Assembly (NCBI GenBank): GCA_018881555.1
Contig: JACAXG010000080.1
Span: forward strand, 2,417,766 to 2,481,765
Origin: Amblyornis subalaris
Lineage: Eukaryota > Chordata > Aves > Passeriformes > Ptilonorhynchidae
Direction of reading: 5' to 3'
Length of the DNA stretch: 64,000 nucleotides
The position numbers and the translations under genes were made by a program. The notes under the pieces are model-generated. The model had not been told where the DNA came from, ran no database searches, and was given only the letters and a program-made list of their open reading frames with translations. Shown piece after piece: positions 36,501 through 47,313 of this stretch. The number at the start of each line of letters is the position of its first letter. The stretch's first letter is position 1.

Positions 36501-39500
36501 TAGACATGGGGATTAGCTTNTCTCTCCTGGGCTTCTGGAATCAGAGCAGCTTCTTGGTCCACTTTGTGGTGCTTTACTTCCTAAATATTCCATGTTTTGT
36601 GAGCTTCCTGCTGTGTGAGACGTGGCTCTGACTTGACGCCTGTGCTGGTGTCGCTTGTGCTGCTTTGTCACCTGTTCTGCCTTACTCCTCTCCAACGAAG
36701 AGTGGGAACACTGGATTTGGGGCAACCAAACATCAGGAAAATGTCCTTTTGGAGCAGTCANTGGCACTGGCAGGGATTCTCTGCAGTGACCTTCAAACGT
36801 GCCACCACAAATGGAGAAGGAACGTTCCAGCATGCCTGGATCAGACATGGAAAGGAGGGAATATGTGAGAGAGACATGGAATAAACCCAACCACCAAAAC
36901 CAGTGCTGAGATCCCCTGGTCAGGCGAACCTCCCACACCCGGGGNAAAATCTGAATGTGGAAATAGTTCACTTAAAAGACAAACTTTTCTCATCGTTTTA
37001 TTCTTGTTTCAGTAAAATGATAGTCCTTGATCCCGAATTTATATTCTTTGTGAGATTCCTGTTAAACATGAGTTAATATGAAAAAGTAACTTCAGCCGTG
37101 AGTCGTGCAGTGAGGTTTAAAAATTGCTGTTCCCTTTGCCACTGTTGCTGCTGATGTCTGTAGGTGCAGATGGGTGGGTGTATGGCAGCACAGGATTTAT
37201 GCATTATTAGAAACCAATTCTTAATAAAAATGCACTTCTGGATGTCAGAAGAACCTTAAGTGAATTAATCAGGCTGGTATTAAACTGTCACAGAATGCTC
37301 AGTGGACCTGATGTGTTTTACTTCTGCGTTTGAGTACTCAAATGCTTTTGTTCTGGGGTTTTTTTCCCCTCACAGTGGTAACTTTTAAATCTTTTTATTC
37401 ATTCTAAGTTCAGCATAAATGAACATGCCATGAATATTTTAATAGTGTGATTAAGCCCAGTAGTGGCACATGATTTACACTTTTTTACAGGATTCTACAT
37501 TGAAATAGTAAGGAAAATCACCTGATGACTGAAATGGTGGTTTCCACTCAGATATTTATGATGCTACCTCAGCATTTAATTTTCTTTCATTAAATTGCAT
37601 TTTAAGGTATTGCTAATTCTTATTNATCTGTCTATAAATTGTCACTATGTCTTTGTCTTTAGTGAATTTGATGCATCATCCTCTTAAGAGGAGTAAATTG
37701 CTCTGTGATGCTCAATTCTGAACTGTAATAGTTGCATTTAAACATATTTTCCATGTTGTCCATGAAGGAAAGCTCACTGATTCCTGCTTTGCTTGGATCC
37801 CCTTATCCTTTATAAACATTGGATTTCTGGAGAGATGCTCAGTTTCTTTGCAGAATTCCACAACTGTCTCTTGTGCACTCAGGACTAAATCACAGTGAAT
37901 TTGGGGGAATTTTTATGTTCACATTGCTCAGTATTTTAAGGATTTGTGTCATGGTTATGCCAAGATATCCCTTGGGCCTGGAATGCCAACTGGTTGTCAG
38001 ACAAGCACCCTGAAATCTGCAGTGCCTGTCTGGAAAAAGTAAAACTGAGTGTAATCCTGAGAAGGAGAAAAGTAGACAATGCAGGGATTGTTCAAATTAC
38101 ATAATCACACTTCCCAGTAGTAATTTGGGTCTGAATCCTTGGAGTTAAACTGGCAGGGGGGAAATCTGTGCAATAAAGGGAGAGGATGCTCTCCCTGTTT
38201 AACCAGTTGAGAGCTGTGGTATCTCACACAGCACCATTCTGTGCTGATGCCCATGAAATTCGGTATTGATTGTGCTCTAAGCCTGTGGAAAATCACCCAA
38301 AAACCCTGAATGAAGTTGTAAATCCATCCTAACCCACCCATCTGAAGTCTAATCTCTATTTTATTTATTTTTACATGCCACCGGGAAGGATAAGGGAAGA
38401 TGAAAGAGAGACAGTTATTTTTTAAACAAGATCTTATAAAGAATTTAGGAAATGATTGTTGAAGCTTTAGAGGAAAAGTATTTTCTAATATAATTGCATT
38501 TCCTCAGAAAAAAATTGCCTAGTTGAGGTTGTGGAATAGATTTGAGGTGTTTCCAGAGTGACTTCAGTGGAAACTGCCTCTAATTTTTCTTACAAATTGC
38601 TCCTTAGAGTTATTGATGAAGAGTTCTCTTTAAATATTAATTAACTTTGGTTTAGCAAGTTGCAGTTTCAGGTAGGGAGATGCTAAATCTGTATTAGGCA
38701 GTTATTGACAGTTTATTTAATGGCATAGTATTTAATTACTTGCTTTGCTGATCTATTTATCCTGTATCATTAACCAATCTAATCCTTTTGTGTTTTTATC
38801 CCCTCCCATCTTTGGAGCCTATTTTGGAGACATGTACTGTGCAAGTTCCTCCAGTTCCCATCCAGATTTGTATTTAAATTCTGCTCTGCTGTTACTGCAG
38901 TCAGGGCCTGACACTGGGTTTGAGTTTTCCTCAGATAACACGAGGTCACAGAGATAAAGAGCAGTAATTCTTCTTTCCCTGATACAATAATTGATGCTCT
39001 TGTCCTGTTGATTTATGCCTGGCAGAAATCCCTGAGTTATTCAATGGAGAACTGGATGCTCTGAGGTCCTTTTGCTCCACGAANATCAGGAGGATGCACC
39101 AGGAGCTGGCAAACGGTGGGAAGTCCAGGAAGCTGCAGCGTGGAATCCCAGCAAGGAAAACTGAGGCAGGAGATTGGAGGTGTGTCGTTCCCACTCGGCT
39201 GATGAACAGGATCCTCCTGGAAAACACCAGGGAGACTGTCAAACAGGTACTGCAGGGAGAGAAATGGAGATTCTCCCTAAGCTGCTGGGAGAACCACTGG
39301 ATAAAAAAGCTGTAATAGAAGGATCAAATCAGGCAGACCTTATGATGCCAGGCTCAGGCCTCCGAACGAGGTTTTGGGTTGATATCTCAAGGTTTATCTT
39401 TCTCATTTCTTAGACATTATTGTAGAACTGTTGCTAGTAAATAATCATCATAAAATATTGTCTGGTGATAAAATAATGATTCGTGTGATTGAGCAAGGCT

Positions 39501-41526
39501 GGGATCATCAATTATTGCTGTCCACAAGAAGCCCTTGATCAGCTGAAGAAAAAAGCCTTGTTTCCTGGTTCTGTTTGCATCAGTTATTGATCAAATTATT
39601 CTGCATATTATTTGTTGTGAGGTCTTTGTGACTCCAGTATTAGAAGAATTCCAAAGGCAAAACCTCCCCATGCTCCCAGCTTTCTTAGGCATTAACAAAT
39701 ATTAAGAATAAAAGCAGCTCCAATAAAATCTTGGTGACCTCAGTCCCTTGATTAAGAAGCCTCTCTATATCTTTACCAATTCAAATCACTTTTTTTTGTC
39801 ACCAGGGTTTTTTTCCTACCTCAGGATGGGCTTTCTGCCCCAGCTCCTCCCCTCAGCCCTGCACATTAGAGCAACACTTTAAAGGCAGTTCTGGTGTGGT
39901 GATAATTTCTGTGTAAATTAAATCAGATAAAACTACTGATATTTCATAGAAGCACAAATCCTGGGATTTGTGTAATGCTGTTAAATAAGCTTAAGATTCC
40001 ATGGTGGATAAAGTAACCTAAGTAGCACTGTTTATCTCACCAAGAGAACTGTAGAATTTGGGTTGTGTTCTGAGCAGACTCTGAGCTGCATGTTTGAACT
40101 AATTGATCCAGAGTTTATTTGCCTCTTAGAATTTATAAAGATAATCATGACCTCTCTGGTTGGTGTTCAAGGCACACTGTCAGCATAGGGACAAGCAGTT
40201 ANAGATGATGGAATTATGACCATGAATATTTGACAACTGCTTAAAAAGCCAATTTTTGTCTTTAGACAGTACCTCTGTGTATTTTTATTGTTTGTTCTTA
40301 ACAAAGTTGCCACCTTGCTAGGCCAGACATTGCTCATGGCATCAGAGTCTCCTCTTCCAGGTGACAGAAGCTCAAATCCATGAGCCTTCAGCATGTCCTG
40401 AGTGCCAGCAGAAGGAAGCAGAGCTGGCCAAGATTGCCTTCCTCAGGCAAAAAAAGACTCTGCTGGAAGGTGCTTTAATCCAACAGAAACTGGAAGAACA
40501 ACTTTACTCCAGAGTAAGCAAATATTGTTAAAAGCAAGTTGTGGTGTGTTTTATAGGTGCTGTAACTAAAGAATCTGTAAGGCACATTCCCCCTGATTGA
40601 TGGCAGTGAGAGCAGAGTGACCTGAATGCAGAGCAAGCCAAAATAGAATTGGGCTCCAAATCCTCAACAAAATGCTTGGGACCAACATTCTGATGAAGTC
40701 ATTTGAGCTTGCCTGATTTATGGAACCTGAAGGTCATTCCCAGGATGTCCTGGAATTGGTTTTGGGTCCCTCTTGATTATTTCTCCACAGTTTGTTTTCT
40801 GATGGGCTGTCCAATCTGAAGATACCTTCGTGGAATTCCTGTCTCCTGTCTGTGCCAGTGTCCCAAAGATTGAAGCTTTATTGTTAGGAAGTGCCTCTGG
40901 AGCAGCTGCTAGGCAATGAAATGTGCAGAATTCCTTGGTTTTCTGTGCCTATTCCTCAGGATGATCTTCCTGAAGGAAGAACTCTTCTCTCCCTTCGTGG
41001 AAGGCAGGCAGACTGAAGGCAGGTGCTTTCCTGAAGCTCCAAGATCTCTTTCCATGTTGATGAGCTGGGTGGGAGTTTGTGCTGTGCCACCATTCCACTT
41101 TTCCCTAATATTCCCAGTCTCCTGAGTTTTGACTCTCACACACTCCATACCTGAGATCTTGATTCTCAAGTGAGGCTTCACTTCTTTACTGCTTTTTTCC
41201 CCCTGCTTNCCTGAAAGGTCAGCTGCTTTTCCCTGTTCTTCCTTAGGGAAGAATCCTGCTTTGTGGGCTATGCTGTTGGACAGAGTTTTTAAACAGGATA
41301 CTTTAAAATCCACCAAATTGTGTGGATGAGTGCTGCCCACCAGGTTGGTTTTGAGAGACTGGATGTAGCTGCCAGTGTGACACAGGAATATAAACCTGAG
41401 TAATTCCATGTTCCCTTTCTATTTCAGGATGTGCTTACACTGNTAGGAGAAGCCCTCAGAAGCTTTCCCAAACCTTCAGAGGATCCCAGGGACTTATGGC
41501 AAAGGCTGAAAGGTCAGGAAGTGTAA
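30292..41526 (+). CDS. C8orf48: C8orf48-like protein (DUF4606 family), five coding exons
   Basis: Joining 30292-30523, 32648-32791, 39026-39246, 40361-40513 and 41428-41526 gives 849 nt with consistent phases (1, 1, 0, 0) and a 282-residue product. The protein has no signal peptide or membrane segment. It runs as follows: an acidic Ser-rich N-terminus with SFSEEEEESK near residue 40; a duplicated GKWID motif at 93-106; LDALRSFCST with HQELA in exon 3; a CPEC motif at 211-214 followed by a Lys/Gln/Glu helix; and RDLWQRL at 271-277. The order KWI, SFC, CPEC-helix, LTL-GEA, DPR-W-RL matches my recollection of human C8orf48, a family without a known function (about 319 residues in human). The start is the first ATG of its exon and follows the acceptor by nine bases. 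An alternative last exon is listed separately. Confidence 0.65.
30610..32640 (+). other. intron with a diverged CR1 tail
   Basis: This is the intron between coding exons 1 and 2. It is AT-rich, with a diverged CR1 remnant near 32.13 kb. No other gene or repeat stands out. Confidence 0.5.
32128..32190 (-). mobile_element. CR1 3' end, diverged
   Basis: The plus strand reads TCACAGAATCACAGAACATT, then GAGTTGGAAGGGACCCCCAA and GGATCATCCAGC. This is the reverse complement of the 3' end of an older CR1 subfamily, including two copies of the TCACAGAA-type terminal repeat. Similarity may extend weakly to about 32320. Confidence 0.7.
32648..32791 (+). CDS. C8orf48: C8orf48-like gene, coding exon 2
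   Basis: Acceptor CCTTTTTTCCTTGCAG ends at 32647 and the donor is CTGCTG|GTGAGT. The exon has 144 nt, phase 1 to phase 1, encoding residues 78-125. It contains two back-to-back 21-nt units that encode AIGKWID and AMGKWID, then LKNKGTEIK. Both splice sites are strong. Confidence 0.75.
32800..39020 (+). other. long intron carrying one CR1
   Basis: About 6.2 kb between coding exons 2 and 3. AT-rich, with the CR1 copy at 35.4-36.0 kb as the only recognisable insertion. Nothing else was recognised. Confidence 0.5.
35385..36010 (+). mobile_element. CR1 LINE 3' fragment, about 0.6 kb
   Basis: This is the longest CR1 copy in the window. It runs from an upstream part with CAGGTGAGACCCCACCTGCA, through GCTGGAGAGAGTCCAGAGGA and AAGGGGCTCCAGGAGAGCTG, to the 3' tail GGCTTTAAGGTCCCTTCC and a terminal CATTCTGTGACTCTGATGAT. 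It lies in forward orientation in the intron between coding exons 2 and 3. Two Ns near 35590 fall within it. Confidence 0.92.
39026..39246 (+). CDS. C8orf48: C8orf48-like gene, coding exon 3
   Basis: The acceptor is ATGCCTGGCAG and the donor AAACAG|GTACTG. The exon has 221 nt and encodes residues 126-199, entering in phase 1 and leaving in phase 0. It contains PELFNGELDALRSFCST, a Lys/Arg-rich middle and NRILLENTRETVKQ. An N at 39084 falls in an AAN codon, so that residue is Lys or Asn. Confidence 0.75.
40361..40513 (+). CDS. C8orf48: C8orf48-like gene, coding exon 4 (CPEC)
   Basis: The acceptor GTCTCCTCTTCCAG is strong and the donor is TCCAGA|GTAAGC. The exon has 153 nt, phase 0 to 0, residues 200-250. 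It begins with VTEAQIHEPSACPECQQKEA and continues as a charged helix (FLRQKKTLLEG, QQKLEEQL) that could form a coiled coil. The single CxxC pair could help bind a metal only together with other ligands. None is obvious. Confidence 0.78.
41428..41526 (+). CDS. C8orf48: C8orf48-like gene, coding exon 5 with stop
   Basis: Acceptor CCCTTTCTATTTCAG ends at 41427. It encodes residues 251-282 (DVLTLLGEALRSF and EDPRDLWQRLKGQ) and ends in TAA at 41524-41526. The N at 41443 is the first base of an NTA codon (Leu, Ile or Val). A usable AATAAA lies at 41878-41883. The sequence GAA|GTGTAA means the stop codon overlaps a possible splice donor at 41521. Confidence 0.7.
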   Translation, partial: DVLTLXGEALRSFPKPSEDPRDLWQRLKGQEV

Positions 41527-41529
41527 AGA

Positions 41530-44515
41530 CTGAANGTAAACATAACTCCAGTGGGTGAAGAACTGGGAGAGCCTCCTGTGGGCAGCTGCATATGGAATTC
41601 CAATGATCATGGATCCAAGGTGCTCTGGCAGTGATGAATTGGGTGCTGCTTTAATATTCCTGCAGGTGGAACCAGATCTGCCTGTCTGGGTTGTGAGGCA
41701 ACTCTTCATCCTTCCTCAATGCAAATGTTGCAGTAGATTGCAATCCATCTCCATAGNTTTCTCAAATTGCAGAAACCAACAGTTTCTATTATTAATCTGG
41801 CAAGCAATAGGTATTGTTTTTTGTGGGATTGCTGTGGGATTGCAGAGCAGCTCACAGCTGCTTCCATCCATAAGGAAAATAAATGATTCCGTTTTTCAGG
41901 GCAGGGAGGTGTAATTACTGGATTTCAGCTCAATCTTTGCCCACTGTCTCATGGTAAATTGAAAGTGAGAGCCCCAGGTGGAGGACAAAAGGCAAAGTAA
42001 CTATAGAAGGCAGTAAAATGAAATGCAGTATTTATAGAAGTGAAATAATGAGGCTATAACTGAAATTAATCAGCAGGGCTGCAGATGCCAATGGGATGAG
42101 AAATGATAATAAATTAATCATGGAATCTATATAGGATAGGTGTCTAGGAGAAAAAACCAACAGAGATTNAAACTGGAGTAAGAATTAAAAGAATATATTG
42201 GAATTTGTTGTAATTTTCTGTAATTTTTCAAGATGACAAAGTCACTGTTGTTCAAAGACAATATCTGGGGTTCAGTAGACATCTAAATCAAGTGGCTTTG
42301 TGCTGGGGATCTCCGTGGGTTTGGCAATGAAATCATCTTCCCTGTGGCCCCCAAAGCCTTGTGCTGCTCTGGGGGCACCACTGCAGCCCTGCAGTGATCA
42401 GAGGTGACACCAGGGGCTCGTCCCATCACTCTGGCCGTGACCTTGTGGCCTTGGGTGAGGCAGGAAGTGTCTGACTCTCCCCAGTGTCCCATTTCCTGAC
42501 CTCTGTGCATTCAGCTCTCTGAAGGCTGTGGAAATCTTGGAGGAAAACCCCTATCCATGAACCTGCACTGTTGTCACAAAGCAGGGAGGATCAAATCTTA
42601 CTGTTGCATTNTATTCTCCCGTTGTGGGACAAGAAGGCTCGTTGTTGAAGTGGGTTTTGTATTTCATGCCCATGTGGTTGTTCCCTTCTTGTGCTCTGGA
42701 TTGTTTATAAGAGTCCTCGAGGGCTGTTTAGCCTCTTGTTCTCACAAACCAATGGAAAACCTGAAGGGAAATGCTGGGATATAAACCTAAGTGTGAGCAA
42801 ATTTCTGCCTTTTGGTGCCTAAAAATCNGCTGTGCAGGATTTCCCTGGGAGTTGATCCTGAGTAGGTCAAGCCTCAAGTGAAAACCCAGNACAGCCCTGA
42901 GTTATTCAGTGCTGGTTTCTTGCAAACAGGTTTAATAGTCCATCAAAAATACCTTCCTAAAAAGTCACTTTTGAATTGTCACTGCAGATCTCGTGGCTAC
43001 CTGTANAAGGAATAAATTCTTCTTGTTTTTTCCTGTTACTCTGTAATCCTTGGAAATGTTTAAATCCCTTAAATCTCCTGCCTCCCAGTCTCTCAAAGCT
43101 TTTCTTTAGAGATGCTCCACCTCTGTTCCTTGTTTGGGTCTGCACTGCTTGGTTCTCTGAGCCTTTGGAAGTCTCTGTGATCTGCAGACACTGGGAAAAG
43201 CACCCAGTATTCCATGTGAAGCCTTGGAAGGGCTGTCAGGTGTACAAGTGGTGATCAGGACCTGAATCCTTTGAAAATGTGATTTTTGTTGTTGTGCCGT
43301 TGAGCACAGCTTACAAAAAGTGAGTTTCAGGACTCTCCTTAGAAAAATAATCTGTACATGCTGATATTTTTACTTTCAGAAGGTAGCAGCTTTCTAGAGA
43401 TACTGAAATAATTCCTTGCAGCTCCTGTCGAGCCTTTATGTAAATCCATTGAACTGTGAGTTATTTGGGTTATGTGTCTGACAATATTTGTCTGTACAGC
43501 AGCATCATGCTCACACACAGTGCCTGCACAGTTCTTGTTTGTTTGCATAAATGTTACAAAGAGAACTCAGGTAACTCCTTAGGAAAATCAAAGCACATTT
43601 TGCTGGTGTCTGTTGGATGCATTTTCCTGCTGCTCGCTACAGTTGTTTCATTCTTTTATCAGGAATGACTCTGAGATCTGAGTGTTTTTCTGTAGCAGCT
43701 TTTAGAGGTGTGCAATGGAATGTGTGATCCGAGCCTCTAAATAATTTATTTTCTAATCCTGCAGTTTTTGAGGCTAGAAATCCAAAACTCTGACAGGGGG
43801 GATGTGGGAAAGAGGGTGGATGATGTCTCTTCCTTTTCCCCTTCCAGGNGCTCCTCCCCCCAGCAGCAGATTTTTCTTTTGGTCCAAAGAAACTCCAAAA
43901 CTCTGATCAAGGAATATTGATTCNTGTGCTGCCTTGTTTGTGCTTGCTGGGGCATAAAAGGAGCACGGTGGCTCAAGAGGGATTCATATGGAAAAGCAGC
44001 TGTGGCTCTGAAACAAATCAATCTGCCTCTTAAAAGTGCTCTGGAGCTTTGACTTTGTGGCTTTCATGCTACACAGAGTTGCATGATTTAATCTTCTGAA
44101 TGATTGCTGATGTGGTGGAGTTCATTGCTCTGAACTCTGTGCTAATAGAGAAGGTTTCTCCTACCTCAGTTGGTTTATACTTTGTGTATGCTGATAACCA
44201 CTTTTGTGATGTTGTATTTTATATCTGACCCTTTGGCTAAAACTCAAATTATCATTAAAATCAGTTTCCCATGGACTGCAGCACTGTAACTTTCNTTTGC
44301 TCTAGCTTTCTCTGTAAAAAAAATAACCTGTCTTCCAGGCTCANTCATTCCATAGTCTTATTTCTATCCATCTCTTGGGCCATGGGACTTTGTATCTCTA
44401 GGATAAACTTCCATCTCAATCCCAANAGGCTGCTGGCACAGCTCTGAGTGGGAATGAAGTTCTAGTGGCATTAACCTGCCTGGATATGAGTTGGGAACAA
44501 AGGTAAACACACTCA
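41530..44515 (+). other. 3' UTR and/or intron, nothing else recognised
   Basis: AT-rich sequence downstream of the TAA. It contains AATAAA at 41878-41883. If the terminal exon at 45.77 kb is used, this is intron. A short frame at 43456-43668 with a hydrophobic run was judged accidental. Confidence 0.4.
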
Positions 44516-44519
44516 AAAG

Positions 44520-44625
44520 TGAACTGGTCTGGTGGAAGGTGTCCCTGCCCATGCCAGGGGGGTGGAACTGGAGGAGCTTTAAGGTCCCTTCCAACCCANT
44601 CATTCCATGATTCTGGGATATTTGA
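44520..44625 (+). mobile_element. CR1 3' tail, forward
   Basis: GGTGTCCCTGCCCATGCCAG, then GGAGCTTTAAGGTCCCTTCC and a terminal CATTCCATGATTCTGG, is the 3' end of a CR1 element. Only about 105 bp remain. Confidence 0.85.
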
Positions 44626-44689
44626 GGAATGATTTCCAGCTACTGAGGAGATATGTTGTGGTCCCACTGGTCCAGTGTAGGATCAAAGA

Positions 44690-45130
44690 GGAGTTTGATT
44701 TGGGAGAGGCTTTCTAAAGGCCACCTAATCCACCCCCTGCCACGGGCAGGGACACCTTCCNCTATCCCAGGCTGCTCCAAGCCCCATCCAGCCTGGCCTT
44801 GGACACTTCCAGGGANCCAGGGGCAGCCACAGCTTCTCTGGGCACCCTGTGCCAGGGCCTCTCCACCTTCAGCGTAAAAAACTTTTCTTATCTCCAATCT
44901 AAATTAACCTTCCTTGAGTTTAAACCATGATCCCTTGTCCTGAGGGAACAGTTCCTGCTGAGAGCTTTCCCTCACCTTTCTTGTAGGTGCCCTTCAGGTG
45001 CTGAAAGGCTGCAGGAATGTTTCCCTGGAGCCTTCTCTTCTCCAGGCTGAACAATCCCAGCTCTCCCAGCCTTTCCTCAGAGGAGAGGTGCTCCAGCCCT
45101 CAGAGCATCTTTGTGGCCTCCTTACATTAA
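44690..45130 (-). mobile_element. CR1 LINE fragment, reverse
   Basis: The reverse-complement CR1 hallmarks run in order on the plus strand: GGCAGGGACACCTTCC, CAGGCTGCTCCAAGCCCC, CAGCCACAGCTTCTCTGGGC, CCCTTGTCCTGAGG, TCTTCTCCAGGCTGAACAAT, GAGGTGCTCCAGCCCT and CATCTTTGTGGCCTCCTT. It faces the forward CR1 tail about 65 bp to its left. Confidence 0.9.
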
Positions 45131-45772
45131 TCTGGAACCTTTTCTCTGAAGTGATACTAAAATCTGAAATATTTCAGGCTCCCCTGGGGTCCCTCACTGC
45201 CTCTTCAGAAATTCATCTCCCCTCTTGGGGTTGTGGTGAGACTCAGGTATTTTTTGAGTTTTATTTTTTACCAGAGCCAGTTTGATGAGGTTCCAAGAAG
45301 AGGAACTGAACCCATTTATTAATATTGGGAACTTGACAAAAATGTTAAACTGGTGACACCGAGGACAAGGTTTTCCTCTTGGAAGGGAATGTGTTCCCCT
45401 GTGGAATTGGAGCTGACACAGCCCCCAGTTCTTCCTCAGTAAAACCCTGAGCTGCAGCTTCCAGTGCAGTTACCTCAAACCATCCATATATCCTCCAGCA
45501 AGAGCTGCAGTGCTCCCAGCTCTGGATTTTTAAAGCCTTTTCAAATCTCCTTGCATTCTTCAAGCTGTAATTTTATTACCATTGGATGTGATTTTCAGGG
45601 AGTGACTTTTTATTGTGTACCCTCAGAAAAACACTGGGGGAGTGCAGATCATCCCTGCCTGCACCAGGAGTTGAAATGATGGGCTGCAATTTGGGGTAAA
45701 CAGATATTAATCTTATAAACACTACATTTGCATTGTTTTCATGCAATTAACTGTTCCTTTTTTTCCCCACAG

Positions 45773-45886
45773 CTGATTTTGAAGATCTTTGGCAGCACTG
45801 ACAGCAGCAGGATGTGGATGGGAGATGAGGGGGAGTGGATTCCTTCTGTCAGGGTCCTCCATCTTCCAGATTACCTAAAGAATTGA
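45773..45886 (+). CDS. candidate alternative last exon of the C8orf48-like gene
   Basis: A strong acceptor (CTGTTCCTTTTTTTCCCCACAG, split as TTCCTTTTTTTCCCCACAG) precedes a 38-codon phase-0 frame that ends in TGA. Its peptide has GSTDSSRMWMGDEGEW and a final LHLPDYLKN. An AATAAA signal follows at 45970-45975. Phase 0 fits the possible donor GAA|GTGTAA at 41520/41521, so the transcript could skip the TAA and gain a different C-terminus. The donor is weak. It may instead be an untranslated terminal exon or an independent pseudo-exon. Confidence 0.35.
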   Translation: MILKIFGSTDSSRMWMGDEGEWIPSVRVLHLPDYLKN

Positions 45887-45969
45887 TCAGGGTACTTTAA
45901 AAAAAAGAAACATTTTCCAGCTTNTAGGCATGGATATTCACTGCTTATTTATTCATGTATTTATTTTGT

Positions 45970-45975
45970 AATAAA
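45970..45975 (+). terminator. poly(A) signal AATAAA (plus strand)
   Basis: A canonical hexamer lies about 85 bases after the TGA of the candidate last exon, with a GT/T-rich stretch downstream. It marks a likely 3' end for the plus-strand gene. Confidence 0.45.
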
Positions 45976-46827
45976 ATAGTACTGTTCTCACAGACTAGGG
46001 TGTATGATCCATAAATACCTTTGTAAAATAGATTTATAGCATGTAACAGAATCCTTTAGAATATTCTGTGAAAATTCTTTTTTTGTTGTTGTTGATAGCA
46101 CTTTCAGAACATTTACATCCTTCATCCTGACATTTTTAAATAGAACATTTTTTGCCTACAGAGGTAAGTTTACAGCATCATCACAGTATTATAGCTTGTT
46201 TAAAAATACATACAGCATTACTGGTAACTGCAAGCAAGCTATATACTTGAGCAGGGCGTTGGTGGGAACTTCACATGGGTCCTACTTTGTAAAACAATGA
46301 CATCTATTAATATTACATCACTTTGTTAGAAAATATTACTTATATATGCTACTCACAAGAAATCTGCCATTTGTCCGTGACATCATGTTACAGGCTATGA
46401 AAACAGAAACACACCTTGGCCATGGGTGGTTGAAAAATAATTCGATGCCTCATTTAAAAAGTGNGTTGGGCTTGCTCTTCCCTTGGGAACTCACGCTGGA
46501 TGTCCTCAATCCACTTGTGGTGGGAATGCCACGAGCACCTCTCAGCACCAACCCTTGTGTGAAGGAAATATTGACTGAAATGTCAGCCTTGGTCCCACGT
46601 GGAGCTGTTGCTGAAGACGTGAGCAGTTCTTCAGGAACAGCCTGGCAGGGCCATCTGGGAGCTCATTTCCTCCTGAGTGCAAGTGGATTCCAACACCTTC
46701 AGCCNGTGATTGGATCAGTGCAGCACAACTGCCCTGGTTTGCATCAGCTGAGCTGGTTGGTGTTAACCANAGTGTGACTTTTTACATCCCAGTGGGATTT
46801 TGAAAGAGTGAAAGCAACAGATTTAAA

Positions 46828-46833
46828 TTTATT
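46828..46833 (-). terminator. poly(A) signal AATAAA (minus strand)
   Basis: The plus strand reads TTTATT, giving AATAAA on the minus strand about 480 bases beyond the stop of the membrane-protein exon. The 3' UTR would then contain a sense-oriented CR1 piece. The two genes would converge with their 3' ends under 1 kb apart. Confidence 0.35.
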
Positions 46834-46844
46834 GGTTTAGTAAT

Positions 46845-47055
46845 AGAATTAGAGTTGGAAAGGGCCTTAAAGCCCATCCCATTCCACCCCCTGCCATGGG
46901 CAGGGACACCTTCCACTATCCCAGGTTGCTCCAAGCCCTGCCCAGCCTGGCCTTGGACACTTCCAAGGATCCAGGGGCAGCCACAGCTTCTCTGGGCAAT
47001 CTATGCCAGGGCCTCCCCACCCTCACAGGGAACAGGCACTGCCACAGTTTGCCCA
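46845..47055 (-). mobile_element. CR1 LINE 3' fragment, reverse
   Basis: The plus strand reads TTAGAGTTGGAAAGGGCCTT, CCTGCCATGGGCAGGGACAC, CCCAGGTTGCTCCAAGCC and GCAGCCACAGCTTCTCTGGG, all reverse-complement CR1 3' sequence. It lies in the presumed 3' UTR of the minus-strand gene in the same sense as that transcript. Confidence 0.9.
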
Positions 47056-47313
47056 GAGAGGATTAAAATGACAGAAGAGATTAAAAATACAGGATTGCAT
47101 TGGGTTTACTTTGCACAAATGAGACTAAATGTATAAATATATATATATATGTATAATAAAGCTGTAGGAAATCTCCAAACTGCTAACAACTCTTAGAAAT
47201 GAGAGAAAACAAGGATGTATTTGCTTGGAAATTTCATAGTTTCAGTTCTTTCATGATTTTCATGTTCAGGTAATTCAAGAGTACTTCACGGTGGATCCTC
47301 CTTTTTTTCTTTT

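Noticed and set aside
43456..43668. Short plus-strand frame with a hydrophobic run (ILLVSVGCIFLLLATVVSFF)
   Set aside because: AT-rich, with no CpG or GC3 signal and no acceptor consistent with the frame. It lies in the intron or 3' UTR of the plus-strand gene.
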